Shown in pieces: positions 8,607-16,830 of a stretch of 55,035 bases of DNA. Origin of the DNA: Candidatus Iainarchaeum sp. (GTDB lineage Archaea; Iainarchaeota; Iainarchaeia; Iainarchaeales; GCA-2688035); contig JAFCCO010000009.1 of NCBI GenBank assembly GCA_017610175.1, positions 1-55,035 on the forward strand. Direction: 5' to 3'. The notes beneath the pieces were generated by a model. It was not told the DNA's origin, did not search any database, and saw only the letters and a list, made by a program, of their open reading frames with translations. The position numbers and the translations under genes were made by a program. The first letter of the stretch is position 1; each line of letters begins with the position of its first letter.

Positions 8607-10556
8607 TTAAATAATTAATGGTACAGCCACCAATGCAACAATGGTCATCAGTTTAATCAAAATGTTCAGTGAAGGCCCCGCAGTGTCCTTAAACGGGTCT
8701 CCAACCGTGTCCCCAACAACCGCCGCCTTGTGAACAGGGCTTCCTTTTCCGCCCAAATTTCCTTTCTCAATCCATTTCTTTGCATTGTCCCAAACAGCGC
8801 CTGTGTTTGCCATAAACACAGCCAGCAGGAAACCTGTGGCAATTGAGCCCGCGAGGAAGCCTGCGAGCGCCTCAGCCCCAAGAGACAGGCCGATTGCAAG
8901 CGGGAAGAGAATTGCCGTAAGGGCCGGAACAAGCATTGCATGAATTGCCCCTTCAGTGCTTATTGCAATGCATCTGTCATAATCCGGTTTTGCCTTTCCC
9001 TGCAAAATCCCCTTTATTTCGCGGAACTGCCTGCGAACCTCTTCAACCATTTTGTTGGCTGTTTTTCCAACGGCAGTCATTGTAAGCGATGAGAATATGA
9101 ATGGAACAAGCGCCCCAATAAACAAGCCCACCATGACAACAGGGTTGTTCAAATTAATTGATTCAAGGCCTGCAACAAGGCTGAATGAAGCAAACAATGC
9201 AATCGAGGTTAGTGCTGCGGAACTTATTGCAAAGCCCTTTCCAATTGCCGCTGTGCTGTTTCCAACAGCATCAAGCATTGAAGTTCTTTCAAGAACCTCG
9301 GCATTAAGCCCGGTCATCTCGGCAATTCCCTGTGCATTGTCAGAGATGCTTCCGAACGTGTCTGATGCAAGTGTCAATGCAAGAACTGAAAGCATTCCAA
9401 CCGCTGCAATTGCAATCCCAAAAAGGCCTGCAAAGTAATATGAGACAAGCATTGCAAAACATACTGCAACAACCGGCCCTATTGTTGAAAGCATTCCTGT
9501 TCCAATGCCGCTGATTATGTTTGTGCCCGCCCCTGTTTTTGCAGCCATCGCAACCTGCCTGGCAGGAGAGTATTCGGTTGAAGTAAAGTATTCGGCAGAG
9601 TAGCCTACAAATATTGCGCTAACAAGGCCTGCGACAAGGGCGTAGAATAATCCAAGGTTTGGGAATGCGCCGCTTATTGCAAAGAATGAAAGTGCCGCAG
9701 TTAGCCCTGTGGCAATAAGAACCGAACGATTAATTGCAGTGAATACCTTTTCTCCGCTTGCCTTGGCAAAGAAACTTGCAATAACGCTTGCAACTATCCC
9801 AAGGGCTGCAATTCCAAGGGGAAGAAGGGCACCAAGAATCGGGTATGTAATAACCCCAATTACCATTGCCGCAATTATTGAATCAACATAGCTTTCAAAG
9901 AGATCTGCGCCCATCCCTGCAACATCCCCAACATTGTCCCCAACATTGTCTGCGATTGTTGCAGGATTCATTGGAGAATCCTCGGGAATTCCCGCCTCAA
10001 CCTTGCCAACAAGGTCTGCCCCAACATCTGCCGCTTTTGTGAAAATTCCGCCCCCAACCCTTGCAAAGAGCGCTACGCTGCTTGCCCCGAAACCAAAGCC
10101 GTAGAGCAGGACCGGATCCTGGAAAAAATAATAAAGGGCTGTTACCCCAAGAAGGCCAAAACCCGCAACTGCAAAGCCCGCAACAAGCCCGCTTGAAAAC
10201 GCTACATTGAAGGCCTGCCCAATTCCAGATTTTGCGGCATGAGCGGTTCGAGTGTTTGCCTTTGTTGCTATCCTCATTCCAATGTTTCCGCTCAATGCGG
10301 AAAGCAATGCCCCCAAAACAAACCCAACAGTTGTTTCAAACCCGATTGTGAAGAACAGCACAATCGCAACCACAACAACAAAGCCTGAGAGAACAACATA
10401 CTCCTTGTGCAAAAACGTTAGAGCCCCTTGGTGGATTAGTTCGGAAACTTCCTGCATTGGCTTTGTGCCCGGATTTTTTTTAAGAATGTTAAAATAGTTG
10501 AAGATGGCAAAGCCCACCGCTGCAAGGGCTATTAGCGCAATCCATTCCAAAGGCAT
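8607..10556 (-). CDS. hppA: Membrane-bound ion-pumping pyrophosphatase
   Basis: This is a polytopic integral membrane enzyme that hydrolyses PPi and pumps H+ and/or Na+. The diagnostic [19 protein letters not shown] and [25 protein letters not shown] stretches and the C-terminal [16 protein letters not shown] bind Mg-PPi. The motif [10 protein letters not shown] has Ala where K+-independent enzymes carry Lys, so the K+-dependent class is predicted. Pump specificity cannot be read reliably by eye. It is 649 residues long with about 16 hydrophobic segments. It lies just upstream of acs, a PPi producer. Confidence 0.95.
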   Translation of the reverse strand: MPLEWIALIALAAVGFAIFNYFNILKKNPGTKPMQEVSELIHQGALTFLHKEYVVLSGFVVVVAIVLFFTIGFETTVGFVLGALLSALSGNIGMRIATKANTRTAHAAKSGIGQAFNVAFSSGLVAGFAVAGFGLLGVTALYYFFQDPVLLYGFGFGASSVALFARVGGGIFTKAADVGADLVGKVEAGIPEDSPMNPATIADNVGDNVGDVAGMGADLFESYVDSIIAAMVIGVITYPILGALLPLGIAALGIVASVIASFFAKASGEKVFTAINRSVLIATGLTAALSFFAISGAFPNLGLFYALVAGLVSAIFVGYSAEYFTSTEYSPARQVAMAAKTGAGTNIISGIGTGMLSTIGPVVAVCFAMLVSYYFAGLFGIAIAAVGMLSVLALTLASDTFGSISDNAQGIAEMTGLNAEVLERTSMLDAVGNSTAAIGKGFAISSAALTSIALFASFSLVAGLESINLNNPVVMVGLFIGALVPFIFSSLTMTAVGKTANKMVEEVRRQFREIKGILQGKAKPDYDRCIAISTEGAIHAMLVPALTAILFPLAIGLSLGAEALAGFLAGSIATGFLLAVFMANTGAVWDNAKKWIEKGNLGGKGSPVHKAAVVGDTVGDPFKDTAGPSLNILIKLMTIVALVAVPLII

Positions 10557-10582
10557 ACTATTTTAGAGAGAATTTGAAATTA

Positions 10583-11806
10583 TTAAGCTTTTTGGCTGTT
10601 TTTGGAAAGCCTTTCAACCGCGTCATCCACTTTGCCCTCTGCAAAAAGCTGGAAAAATTCCCTCACATCAAAAGCGTTCTTGAAAGATGTTTGCGCAAGG
10701 TTCTTCTCAAGAAGGTCAAGGCCCATTGCGCTAATGCTTTTCTTTCCGGCCTGCATTGCCCTTAATTCCTCAAGCTTTTTTGCGAACGAAATTGTTTCAA
10801 ACTCCTTGTCAACAAACACAATCGCCTTTTCGCAAAATGGCTCAAGCACCTTGCTAAGCGATATGTCACTTTGCCTCAGCCCTTTTGCAAGGCTTCCCTT
10901 TAATTTTATTTTAACCAGTGGCTTTTGCTCAAATTGGTTGGATAAAACTTCCTTCATTGAGCTTTCAATCGCTTTTTCCACCAGCTCCTGTGTCGCGCCC
11001 TCAAGCTTGTGCTTGAAGAAAAGGAACTTGCGCTGCGCAGGCAGTGAAACAAATTCAAGGGAGTCAGACTCCGTGTCCCAGATAAAAATCCCTTTCTCCT
11101 TTTCGGACTCAAGGCGCTTCATCTGCGTAAGGACAGTGCTGCCGGGCATTATAAAGCGCGAGCCGTTGAGGTCTTCCTGGCTGGTCCAGTGCAAATGCCC
11201 GTTTATTGCAAGGTCAAAGCCGCGCGGAATGTCGGCAAGAGAAATGCTTGCAATCATCTCGTCATCAAAAGGCAGGTAATCCTTAATGCTTTGGTGAAGC
11301 ATTAGCACATTCTTTTTGCCGTCAATTGGCTTTGGGTCCCACATCTTCAATGCGTCAAGCGCTTTCTTTTCCGGAACACCACTTAAGCCGTGCACAACCA
11401 ATCCATTGAATGAGGCGGTTGCGGCATGAATGTGGACAAGGATTCCCGCCGCCTCAAGAACCTCAAGCGCATTCTTAAAGCCCTTGCCGCGGCATTCGTG
11501 TGTCCCGTGAATTGCAATCAAAGGAATGTGTGAGAAGCCAAACTCTTCCTGCCTGCCCTGCTTTTCCTTCACAACAGTTGCATCGGCAGGCGCTTTATTT
11601 AGCATTGAAAACAGCCGAAATGTCTTCTCCCACGTTTCCTGCGAGGGAACATCGTCATCAAATAGGTCGCCTGCGTGAAGAATCAGTTCGGCCTTATTTT
11701 CAATCGCAAGCTTTAGTGCCTGGCCCGCCTGATCAAAGCATTCGCTGGCGCGCTCTGTTCCCTCGGCAAAGCCAAGGTGAAAATCGGACAATATCGCTAC
11801 CTTCAT
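10583..11806 (-). CDS. mre11: Mre11/SbcD-like DNA repair metallophosphoesterase
   Basis: The calcineurin-like motifs occur in order: SDFHLG (D8, H10), HAGDLFDDD, IHGTHE, LHQS and NGHLH. This matches the Mre11/SbcD nuclease that works with Rad50 at double-strand breaks. The usual GNHD/E motif reads GTHE, so the metal-bridging Asn is replaced by Thr. The C-terminal 150 residues form the variable capping and partner-binding region. No rad50 is adjacent; the downstream neighbour is hppA. Assignment to Mre11 rather than another metallophosphoesterase rests on length (407) and motif order. Confidence 0.8.
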   Translation of the reverse strand: MKVAILSDFHLGFAEGTERASECFDQAGQALKLAIENKAELILHAGDLFDDDVPSQETWEKTFRLFSMLNKAPADATVVKEKQGRQEEFGFSHIPLIAIHGTHECRGKGFKNALEVLEAAGILVHIHAATASFNGLVVHGLSGVPEKKALDALKMWDPKPIDGKKNVLMLHQSIKDYLPFDDEMIASISLADIPRGFDLAINGHLHWTSQEDLNGSRFIMPGSTVLTQMKRLESEKEKGIFIWDTESDSLEFVSLPAQRKFLFFKHKLEGATQELVEKAIESSMKEVLSNQFEQKPLVKIKLKGSLAKGLRQSDISLSKVLEPFCEKAIVFVDKEFETISFAKKLEELRAMQAGKKSISAMGLDLLEKNLAQTSFKNAFDVREFFQLFAEGKVDDAVERLSKNSQKA

Positions 11807-11849
11807 CGAATCAATAAAATTAGGCAGGAGAGTGCATAAATAGGTTTCT

Positions 11850-12167
11850 CTAACTCACAAGCTTTAGTGTTTTATCAAGCTCTTTTCTAGCCTCTTTAAG
11901 CAGTGCCTTTCCCGACGCGGTTATTGTGTAAATTGTCCTGTTGCCCTCTTTTTTTGCGGTCACAAAGTCCCTGTTTTCAAGCTTGTAGAGTACAACGTAA
12001 ACCGACACATTTCCGGGAAGAAAGCCAAATTTTTTCTTAATCTGTTCGCGCAGAACATAGGCGTGGGATGAATCCTTCTTCAGCATGCTAAGAATGTAAA
12101 TCCAAAGAAGCTCAATGCCCAATTTTCTCTTAAGCCGGTCAATTTCCCTGCTTTTTGGCGAAACCAT
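11850..12167 (-). CDS. PadR-like winged-helix transcriptional regulator
   Basis: The protein shows a winged helix: IELLWIYILSML, SHAYVLREQIKKKFGF, VSVYVVLYKLENRDFV and a beta wing KKEGNRTIYTITASGKALL. This is the PadR pattern; members usually bind palindromic operators as dimers. ATG 12167 is used because sequence upstream of it is the AT-rich divergent promoter region with palindromes, although a longer frame exists to 12311. It is divergent from the inositol-phosphate synthase gene and is the obvious candidate regulator of that gene and of itself. Length is 105 residues. Confidence 0.82.
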   Translation of the reverse strand: MVSPKSREIDRLKRKLGIELLWIYILSMLKKDSSHAYVLREQIKKKFGFLPGNVSVYVVLYKLENRDFVTAKKEGNRTIYTITASGKALLKEARKELDKTLKLVS

Positions 12168-12200
12168 TGCTACATAAGATGGAAAGAAAGCTTTATAAGC

Positions 12201-12217
12201 ATAAAATACTATTTTAT
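12201..12217. promoter_or_regulatory. Perfect palindrome between padR-like gene and ino1
   Basis: The sequence ATAAAATACTATTTTAT is a perfect 8-bp inverted repeat around a central C. It lies in the divergent intergenic region and overlaps TATA-like sequence. It is a good candidate operator for the adjacent PadR-like protein. Confidence 0.55.
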
Positions 12218-12234
12218 GAATATAAAATAGTTTA

Positions 12235-12254
12235 CGATTATAAAATAATAATCG
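12235..12254. promoter_or_regulatory. Second inverted repeat upstream of ino1
   Basis: CGATTAT and ATAATCG form a perfect 7-bp inverted repeat around AAAATA. It sits 19 bases before the ino1 ATG, just ahead of a GAGGTGGT ribosome site. It could be a second operator or a promoter-proximal hairpin in the leader. Confidence 0.5.
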
Positions 12255-12273
12255 AAAAATCCGAGGTGGTTTA

Positions 12274-13380
12274 ATGGGAAAAATTAAGGTTGCGATTGCA
12301 GGAATAGGCAATTGTGCCAGCTCACTGATTCAGGGAGTTGAATTCTACAAGGACGTTAGCGAAAGCGACGAGCTTGTTCCGGGCCTAATGCACAATGTTG
12401 TGGGAGGCTACAAGATTTCAGACATTGAATTTGTTGCGGCATTCGACGTTGACAAAAGAAAGGTTGGCAAGCCTTTGAACGAGGCAATTTACGCAAAGCC
12501 AAACAACACATACACAATCATAGAAAAAGTTTCAAAGTGGGGAGATATAATTGTGCAGAAAGGACCTGTACTTGACGGTATCGCAGACCACATGATTGAA
12601 TACGACGAGGACGTTTCCTTCAGGGTTGACGAAAGTACGGAACCCGCCGACACAACAAAGGTTCTGAAAGAATCGGGAGCCGACGTTTTCATGAACTACA
12701 TGCCGGTTGGTTCGGAAAAGGCAACACAGCACTATGCACAGGCCGCGCTTGATGCAGGTTGTGCTTTCCTCAACTGTATCCCTTCATTCATCGTTTCAGA
12801 CGAGGCATGGGAGAAAAAGTTTGTTGAGAAAAAGCTTCCTTGCGCAGGAGACGACATCAAGGCACAGGTTGGTGCAACAATTGTGCACAGAACCCTTGCA
12901 AAGCTGTTCGATGACCGAGGAGTTAAGATTGACGGAACCTACCAGCTTAATGTTGGGGGAAACACAGACTTTTTGAACATGGCAAGGCACAACAGGCTAA
13001 AGTTCAAGAGGATTTCAAAGACAGAGGCCGTTCAGAGCAATTTGAAAGTGCCGCTTGACGCAGACAAGGTCCACATCGGGCCAAGCGATTTCGTGCCATG
13101 GATTAAGGACAGAAAGATTTGCTTCTGCAGAATAGAGGGAAGAAAATTCGGTGAAGCGCCTGTAAACGTTGAGGTAAGGCTTCAGGTTGAGGACTCTCCA
13201 AACAGCGCAGGATGCACAATTGACGGGATTCGCTGCCTAAAGCTTGCTTTGGACAGGGGAGTTTCAGGAAAGCTGACATCAATTTCGGCCTACACAATGA
13301 AGCACCCGCCACACCAGTTCCCTGACCCTGAAGCAAGGAAAATGGTTGAAGAATATATCACAGGAGAAAGGGAAAGATAA
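12274..13380 (+). CDS. ino1: Myo-inositol-1-phosphate synthase
   Basis: It converts glucose-6-phosphate to L-myo-inositol-1-phosphate using NAD+. The Rossmann start KIKVAIAGIGNCASSLIQG is followed by family blocks GGYKISDIEFVAAFDVD, FMNYMPVGSEKA, CAFLNCIPSFI, GDDIKAQVGATIVHR, NVGGNTDFLNM and VEDSPNSAGCTIDGIRC. The length of 368 is normal for the archaeal/actinobacterial type. The ribosome site GAGGTGG precedes ATG 12274. The downstream CDP-alcohol phosphatidyltransferase probably uses its product for inositol lipids. Regulation by the divergent PadR-like protein is inferred from the palindromes between them. Confidence 0.95.
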   Translation: MGKIKVAIAGIGNCASSLIQGVEFYKDVSESDELVPGLMHNVVGGYKISDIEFVAAFDVDKRKVGKPLNEAIYAKPNNTYTIIEKVSKWGDIIVQKGPVLDGIADHMIEYDEDVSFRVDESTEPADTTKVLKESGADVFMNYMPVGSEKATQHYAQAALDAGCAFLNCIPSFIVSDEAWEKKFVEKKLPCAGDDIKAQVGATIVHRTLAKLFDDRGVKIDGTYQLNVGGNTDFLNMARHNRLKFKRISKTEAVQSNLKVPLDADKVHIGPSDFVPWIKDRKICFCRIEGRKFGEAPVNVEVRLQVEDSPNSAGCTIDGIRCLKLALDRGVSGKLTSISAYTMKHPPHQFPDPEARKMVEEYITGERER

Positions 13381-13409
13381 TTTCCCTTTTCCTTATTTCT
13401 TTTTTTTTA
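13367..13409 (+). terminator. Hairpin and T-tract after ino1
   Basis: AAAGGGAAA and TTTCCCTTT form a perfect 9-bp stem around GATAA, overlapping the ino1 stop codon. A T-rich run ending in nine T follows. This looks like a terminator or 3'-end stabilising hairpin that separates ino1 from the next gene. Confidence 0.6.
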
Positions 13410-13446
13410 GAAAAACATATTAACCAGAAAAGAGACTGTTTCTTTA

Positions 13447-14058
13447 ATGCTCTACAAGAACCGCGCAAGGTTTGACAAACTGTCCACAAAAATTGGAATA
13501 CTTTTCAGCAAGCTCCCACTCACCCCAAACCAGTGGACCGTGCTCTCCCTTCTTCCGGCATTAATTGCACTTTATTTTCTCAGCCAAAGCGAATTCATTC
13601 TCGCAGGCGCATTCTTCATAGTTTCAGCATTCCTCGATATGGTTGACGGGGCAGTTGCACGCGTAAGGGAGCAGTCAACAAAGTTCGGGGCATATCTTGA
13701 CACAATTGTGGACAGGTATGTTGAGGCAATAATTGTTTTTGGCCTGCTTTTTGTCGCACTCCCGGAATTCATTGTTCCCGCGGTTGCCTGGATTTTTCTC
13801 TACCTGTTCGGGGCAATGATGACAACATATGCAAAGGCCGCTGCAAAGGAGAAAGAGATTGTGCAGGGGCAGGAGCTTAAGGGCGGGCTGCTTGAAAGGG
13901 CGGAAAGGCTAATTATTCTCTTTGTTGGAATATTAAGCGCCTCATTCAACCCTCTTTACCTTACATATGTTTTGGCTGCGCTTGCAATTCTCACAAACAT
14001 TTCCGCACTGCAGAGAATCAGGATTGCAATGAAATTCAAAAAGGCTTCATCAGCTTGA
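13447..14058 (+). CDS. CDP-alcohol phosphatidyltransferase, likely archaetidylinositol phosphate synthase
   Basis: The family signature DGAVARVREQSTKFGAYLDTIVDRY (written DGxxAR-x8-Gx3Dx3D) is complete around residues 68-92. Five or six hydrophobic helices place it in the membrane. Enzymes of this type join a CDP-activated lipid to a polar alcohol. Because ino1 lies immediately upstream on the same strand, the likely alcohol is inositol-1-phosphate, which would give archaetidylinositol phosphate. The substrate is inferred from context only; archaetidylserine or glycerol phosphate substrates remain possible. Its 3' end overlaps the convergent PHP gene by 23 bases. Confidence 0.85.
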   Translation: MLYKNRARFDKLSTKIGILFSKLPLTPNQWTVLSLLPALIALYFLSQSEFILAGAFFIVSAFLDMVDGAVARVREQSTKFGAYLDTIVDRYVEAIIVFGLLFVALPEFIVPAVAWIFLYLFGAMMTTYAKAAAKEKEIVQGQELKGGLLERAERLIILFVGILSASFNPLYLTYVLAALAILTNISALQRIRIAMKFKKASSA

Positions 14059-14698
14059 ATTTTGCAATTGTTGAAAAGCGGTGTATAAGGGGGCTTGAAA
14101 GTTTTCCTGAAGCAATTGTCTTTTTCTTAAGCAACGCCTTTCTCAAATCATCCGTTGTTGCCCCTGTGCATTCGGTAAACGCGTTTCCAATTTCCTGCGG
14201 GACATGGGCATCGCTTCCGCCGGTAACTGCAAGGTTGTTCTTTTCTGCAAATTCAGCCGCCTTTTTGTTAAAGCTGCTTAGCACGCACCTGCTGTTGAAT
14301 GCCTCAACCGCATTGACCTTCTTTGCAAAGCCCTGCTTGTCCTTGAAGTTGTGCCTGAAAATATCAAACGGGTGCGCTATAACAGAGATTGCCCCCTGTG
14401 AATTAAGGGAATCAATAACCTCACCGCGCGAAGCGGGCTTTACCTCCTTGTTCATGAAAAGGCCGATTAGTTCCCCAACCGTTTTGCCGTTTTCAAGAAC
14501 CTTTATTTCCTCACCCTTAACAAAGAGAAGCCTGCTTTTTTTGCAGAACTTTTCAAGTTCATTCCACGCAGCAGTTGTGTTGTGGTCTGTTATTGCAATT
14601 CCCTCCAACCCAACCTTTAGCGCGGTCTTCACAATTGTCTCAGGTTTTGAAAGCCCGTCAGAGCTGTACATGCTGTGTATGTGCAAGTCAAACCTCAT
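14036..14698 (-). CDS. PHP-domain phosphoesterase
   Basis: The PHP metal-binding motifs are visible: DLHIHS at the N-terminus, ITDHN, GEE, VIAHPFD and GGSDAH. This matches stand-alone PHP phosphoesterases of about 220 residues, related to histidinol phosphatase and to nucleotide phosphodiesterases. The substrate cannot be determined. Its ATG overlaps the stop codon of the upstream ThiI-like gene (4-base overlap), so the two are probably co-translated. Confidence 0.85.
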   Translation of the reverse strand: MRFDLHIHSMYSSDGLSKPETIVKTALKVGLEGIAITDHNTTAAWNELEKFCKKSRLLFVKGEEIKVLENGKTVGELIGLFMNKEVKPASRGEVIDSLNSQGAISVIAHPFDIFRHNFKDKQGFAKKVNAVEAFNSRCVLSSFNKKAAEFAEKNNLAVTGGSDAHVPQEIGNAFTECTGATTDDLRKALLKKKTIASGKLSSPLIHRFSTIAKFKLMKPF

Positions 14699-15606
14699 GC
14701 AATCATCGCCTCCTTCTCTTTTCGAATGGAGTTGGGGTAAAGAAGCAGCGGCCTTATGACCACAAGCTTGCTTTTTGAATCGTGCTTTGCATAGGCCTTG
14801 AGGGCTTTTTCTGAAACGCCTTCATCCGCCGTTCCCACTGCCTGAACTTCCCTTTCTTTAACAAGCTTTTCAAAGTCCTTTTCCTCGGTGAAAAGGAATT
14901 CCCTGAATGCATTGAATTTTTTCAGCTTGTTAATGTGTGCTTCAAGCGCCTTGGTTTTCTTTGCCACAACAGGATGGATGTTGCAGCCCCTAAACATTAG
15001 CAGTAGTGCAGCGGTCAATTCGTTTTTCTCCCCCTTAAACTCAAACGCAAGGTTTCCCTCAACCCCAAGGGGCAAGCCCCGCGGGCAGGAAATACTGTCT
15101 GCAAAAACAAAGAAGTCCCTTTGTCTGACCTCCACAAAAATTGTTTTGTCCGGCTTTTTTAGCTTTACGGAAAGCCCCGGAATCGCATCCATTATTGTGG
15201 CGCCCAGCTTAATTTCAAAGTCCTTGGAGGTAATTTCAACAGTTTTAACCCTTCTTGCCCTCACCGCAAACGAATCCCCTTTTTTGAGGATGCGCTTTGC
15301 ATATTCAAGAACCGGCTGCTCAACATCAGAGTATTCTTTCCACTTTTTTCTTTCAGCAAATGCAACCGCATGCACCCCAACTGTGTACTTCATTATTTCA
15401 GCAACCTTTTCAAGCTCTGGCGCAAACAGGTAGAGCCTGCCTCCACCTCTTGCAACCCTTTCAAGCCCCACTCCCTTGTTCTTTAGCGCGTGCTTTATGT
15501 TTAGCACAAGCTTTTTTGTGAAATAGGTTCTGACATGGTCGCTTTTCAAAGCAATTTCGCTTCCTGTTTTCACAAGCAGGCAAGGGCCGTAATTTGCCTC
15601 AATCAT
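14695..15606 (-). CDS. ThiI-like THUMP protein with degenerate PP-loop
   Basis: The N-terminal half matches the ferredoxin-like and THUMP domains of ThiI (LVKTGSEIALKSDHVRTYF, GGGRLYLFAP, DSFAVRARRVK). THUMP binds tRNA. CPRGLPLGVEGNLAFEFKG follows where ThiI has its PPase domain, but the ATP-binding SGGxDS motif reads KGEKNEL. The later RPL strand is present and the protein ends soon after it. Thiolation of U8 using ATP is therefore doubtful. I infer a tRNA-binding paralogue that lost catalysis, or a divergent enzyme. ATG 15606 is chosen; a TATA-like TATAATTTAA (15640-15631) lies about 30 bases upstream. Length is 303, shorter than typical ThiI. Confidence 0.7.
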   Translation of the reverse strand: MIEANYGPCLLVKTGSEIALKSDHVRTYFTKKLVLNIKHALKNKGVGLERVARGGGRLYLFAPELEKVAEIMKYTVGVHAVAFAERKKWKEYSDVEQPVLEYAKRILKKGDSFAVRARRVKTVEITSKDFEIKLGATIMDAIPGLSVKLKKPDKTIFVEVRQRDFFVFADSISCPRGLPLGVEGNLAFEFKGEKNELTAALLLMFRGCNIHPVVAKKTKALEAHINKLKKFNAFREFLFTEEKDFEKLVKEREVQAVGTADEGVSEKALKAYAKHDSKSKLVVIRPLLLYPNSIRKEKEAMIA

Positions 15607-15655
15607 AAGATATTTAAAGGAAAGCAAGCATTAAATTATATTATGGCTGCAAGAA

Positions 15656-15883
15656 GTGAGCGCCTTTGCCAAGGCCAGTGAACTTATTCTAGACATTTTA
15701 GCCAGCCACAGGAAACTTTCACAGAAAGGCATCGCCACATATGGCAAAATTCCCGCAAGAACGGTCAGGTACAACCTAAAGCAACTGGTGCAAAAGGGGC
15801 TTGTGAGGGAAAGCATTGTGTGGAACGATTTGAGGCAGAAAGAGTTTGAACTGGGTGATGGACTTTGTCTGATTCGGTACTGA
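15656..15883 (+). CDS. Small winged-helix DNA-binding protein
   Basis: This 75-residue protein is almost entirely a winged helix: ASELILDILASHRKLSQKGIA, then PARTVRYNLKQLVQKGLV as recognition helix and wing. It starts at a GTG; no better start is visible. Its last 19 bases overlap the cysteine synthase gene, and that gene's ribosome site lies within it, so the two are co-transcribed. A role in regulating cysteine synthesis is suggested by position only. Confidence 0.7.
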   Translation: MSAFAKASELILDILASHRKLSQKGIATYGKIPARTVRYNLKQLVQKGLVRESIVWNDLRQKEFELGDGLCLIRY

Positions 15884-16758
15884 ACGCCATTGGAAACACC
15901 CCGCTTATTGAAATGGGCAATGTTTTTGCAAAGCTTGAAAGCGTTAATCCAAGCGGGAGCATAAAGGACAGGGTTGCGTTGGAAATAATTGGGGACGCGG
16001 AAAGGAAGGGACTGCTGAAAAAAGGTCACAGAATAGTTGAGGCAAGCAGCGGAAACACAGGGATAGCCTTGTCTATGGTTGCGGCCGTGAAGGGTTACAG
16101 GACAACAATTGTGATGCCCGAGAACATGAGTGAGGAAAGAAAGCAGATGATGCAGGCCTTTGGTGCGAAAATAGTGCTCACCCCAAAAAGTGGAAGCCTG
16201 GGAGAGGCAATAAAAATGGCCGAGGAAATTGCCGGCGAGCCAAAAACGTTTCATGCACAACAGTTCAGCAACCCTGCAAACATAACGGCCCAAGAGAAGA
16301 CAGGGGAAGAAATTTTGGGAGAAATTGGCGCCGTTGACGCAATCGTTGCAGGTGTTGGAACAGGCGGAACGCTTATGGGAATCGCAAACGCGGTAAGAAA
16401 AGTTAATCCAAATGTAAAGACCATTGCAGTGGAACCGGAGGAAGCCGCAGTAATGTTTGGCGGAAGCGAAGCCAGGATAAGGGAACACAAGATTCAGGGA
16501 ATCGGGGACGGCTTTATCCCAAAACTTATTGACATGAACAAGGTTGATGAGGTCTTTACAGTGAAAAGCAAGGAAGCGATGGCAATGGCAAGAAAGCTCT
16601 CGGCAGAGCATGGGCTGCTTGTCGGAATAAGCAGTGGCGCAAACATGCTTATAGCAAGGAGGGCGGCAAAAAGGTTCGGAAAAGTGGCAACAGTGCTTCC
16701 CGACAGGGGGGAAAGATACCTCAGCATGAACCTGTTCAAAGGCAATAGCAACAAATAA
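15865..16758 (+). CDS. cysK: Cysteine synthase (PLP-dependent sulfhydrylase)
   Basis: It makes cysteine from O-acetylserine or O-phosphoserine plus sulfide. The PLP lysine is in NPSGSIKDR. The phosphate and substrate loops are SSGNTGIAL and GVGTGGTLMG, followed by GIGDGFIPK and GISSGANM, all typical of CysK/CysM. The start is TTG 15865, with GGTGAT at 15854-15859 five bases upstream; this gives the canonical N-terminus SVLNAIGNTPLIEM. Length is 297. Which serine derivative is used cannot be read from the sequence. The next gene downstream is tRNA-Cys. Confidence 0.93.
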   Translation: MSDSVLNAIGNTPLIEMGNVFAKLESVNPSGSIKDRVALEIIGDAERKGLLKKGHRIVEASSGNTGIALSMVAAVKGYRTTIVMPENMSEERKQMMQAFGAKIVLTPKSGSLGEAIKMAEEIAGEPKTFHAQQFSNPANITAQEKTGEEILGEIGAVDAIVAGVGTGGTLMGIANAVRKVNPNVKTIAVEPEEAAVMFGGSEARIREHKIQGIGDGFIPKLIDMNKVDEVFTVKSKEAMAMARKLSAEHGLLVGISSGANMLIARRAAKRFGKVATVLPDRGERYLSMNLFKGNSNK

Positions 16759-16830
16759 AAACACTTGCTGGGAAAAAGTTTTCAGAAAAGTTTCTTTTGG
16801 TAAAGCTTTTCTTTCACAAAGAAAAAGTTC

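Noticed and set aside
14055-14759. 234-residue plus-strand frame
   Set aside because: It is antisense to the PHP gene, whose metal-binding motifs are complete.
15631-16764. 377-residue reading frame on the minus strand
   Set aside because: It is antisense to cysteine synthase, which has clear PLP motifs. The translation is rich in Cys, His and Phe without any domain, as expected for a shadow frame.
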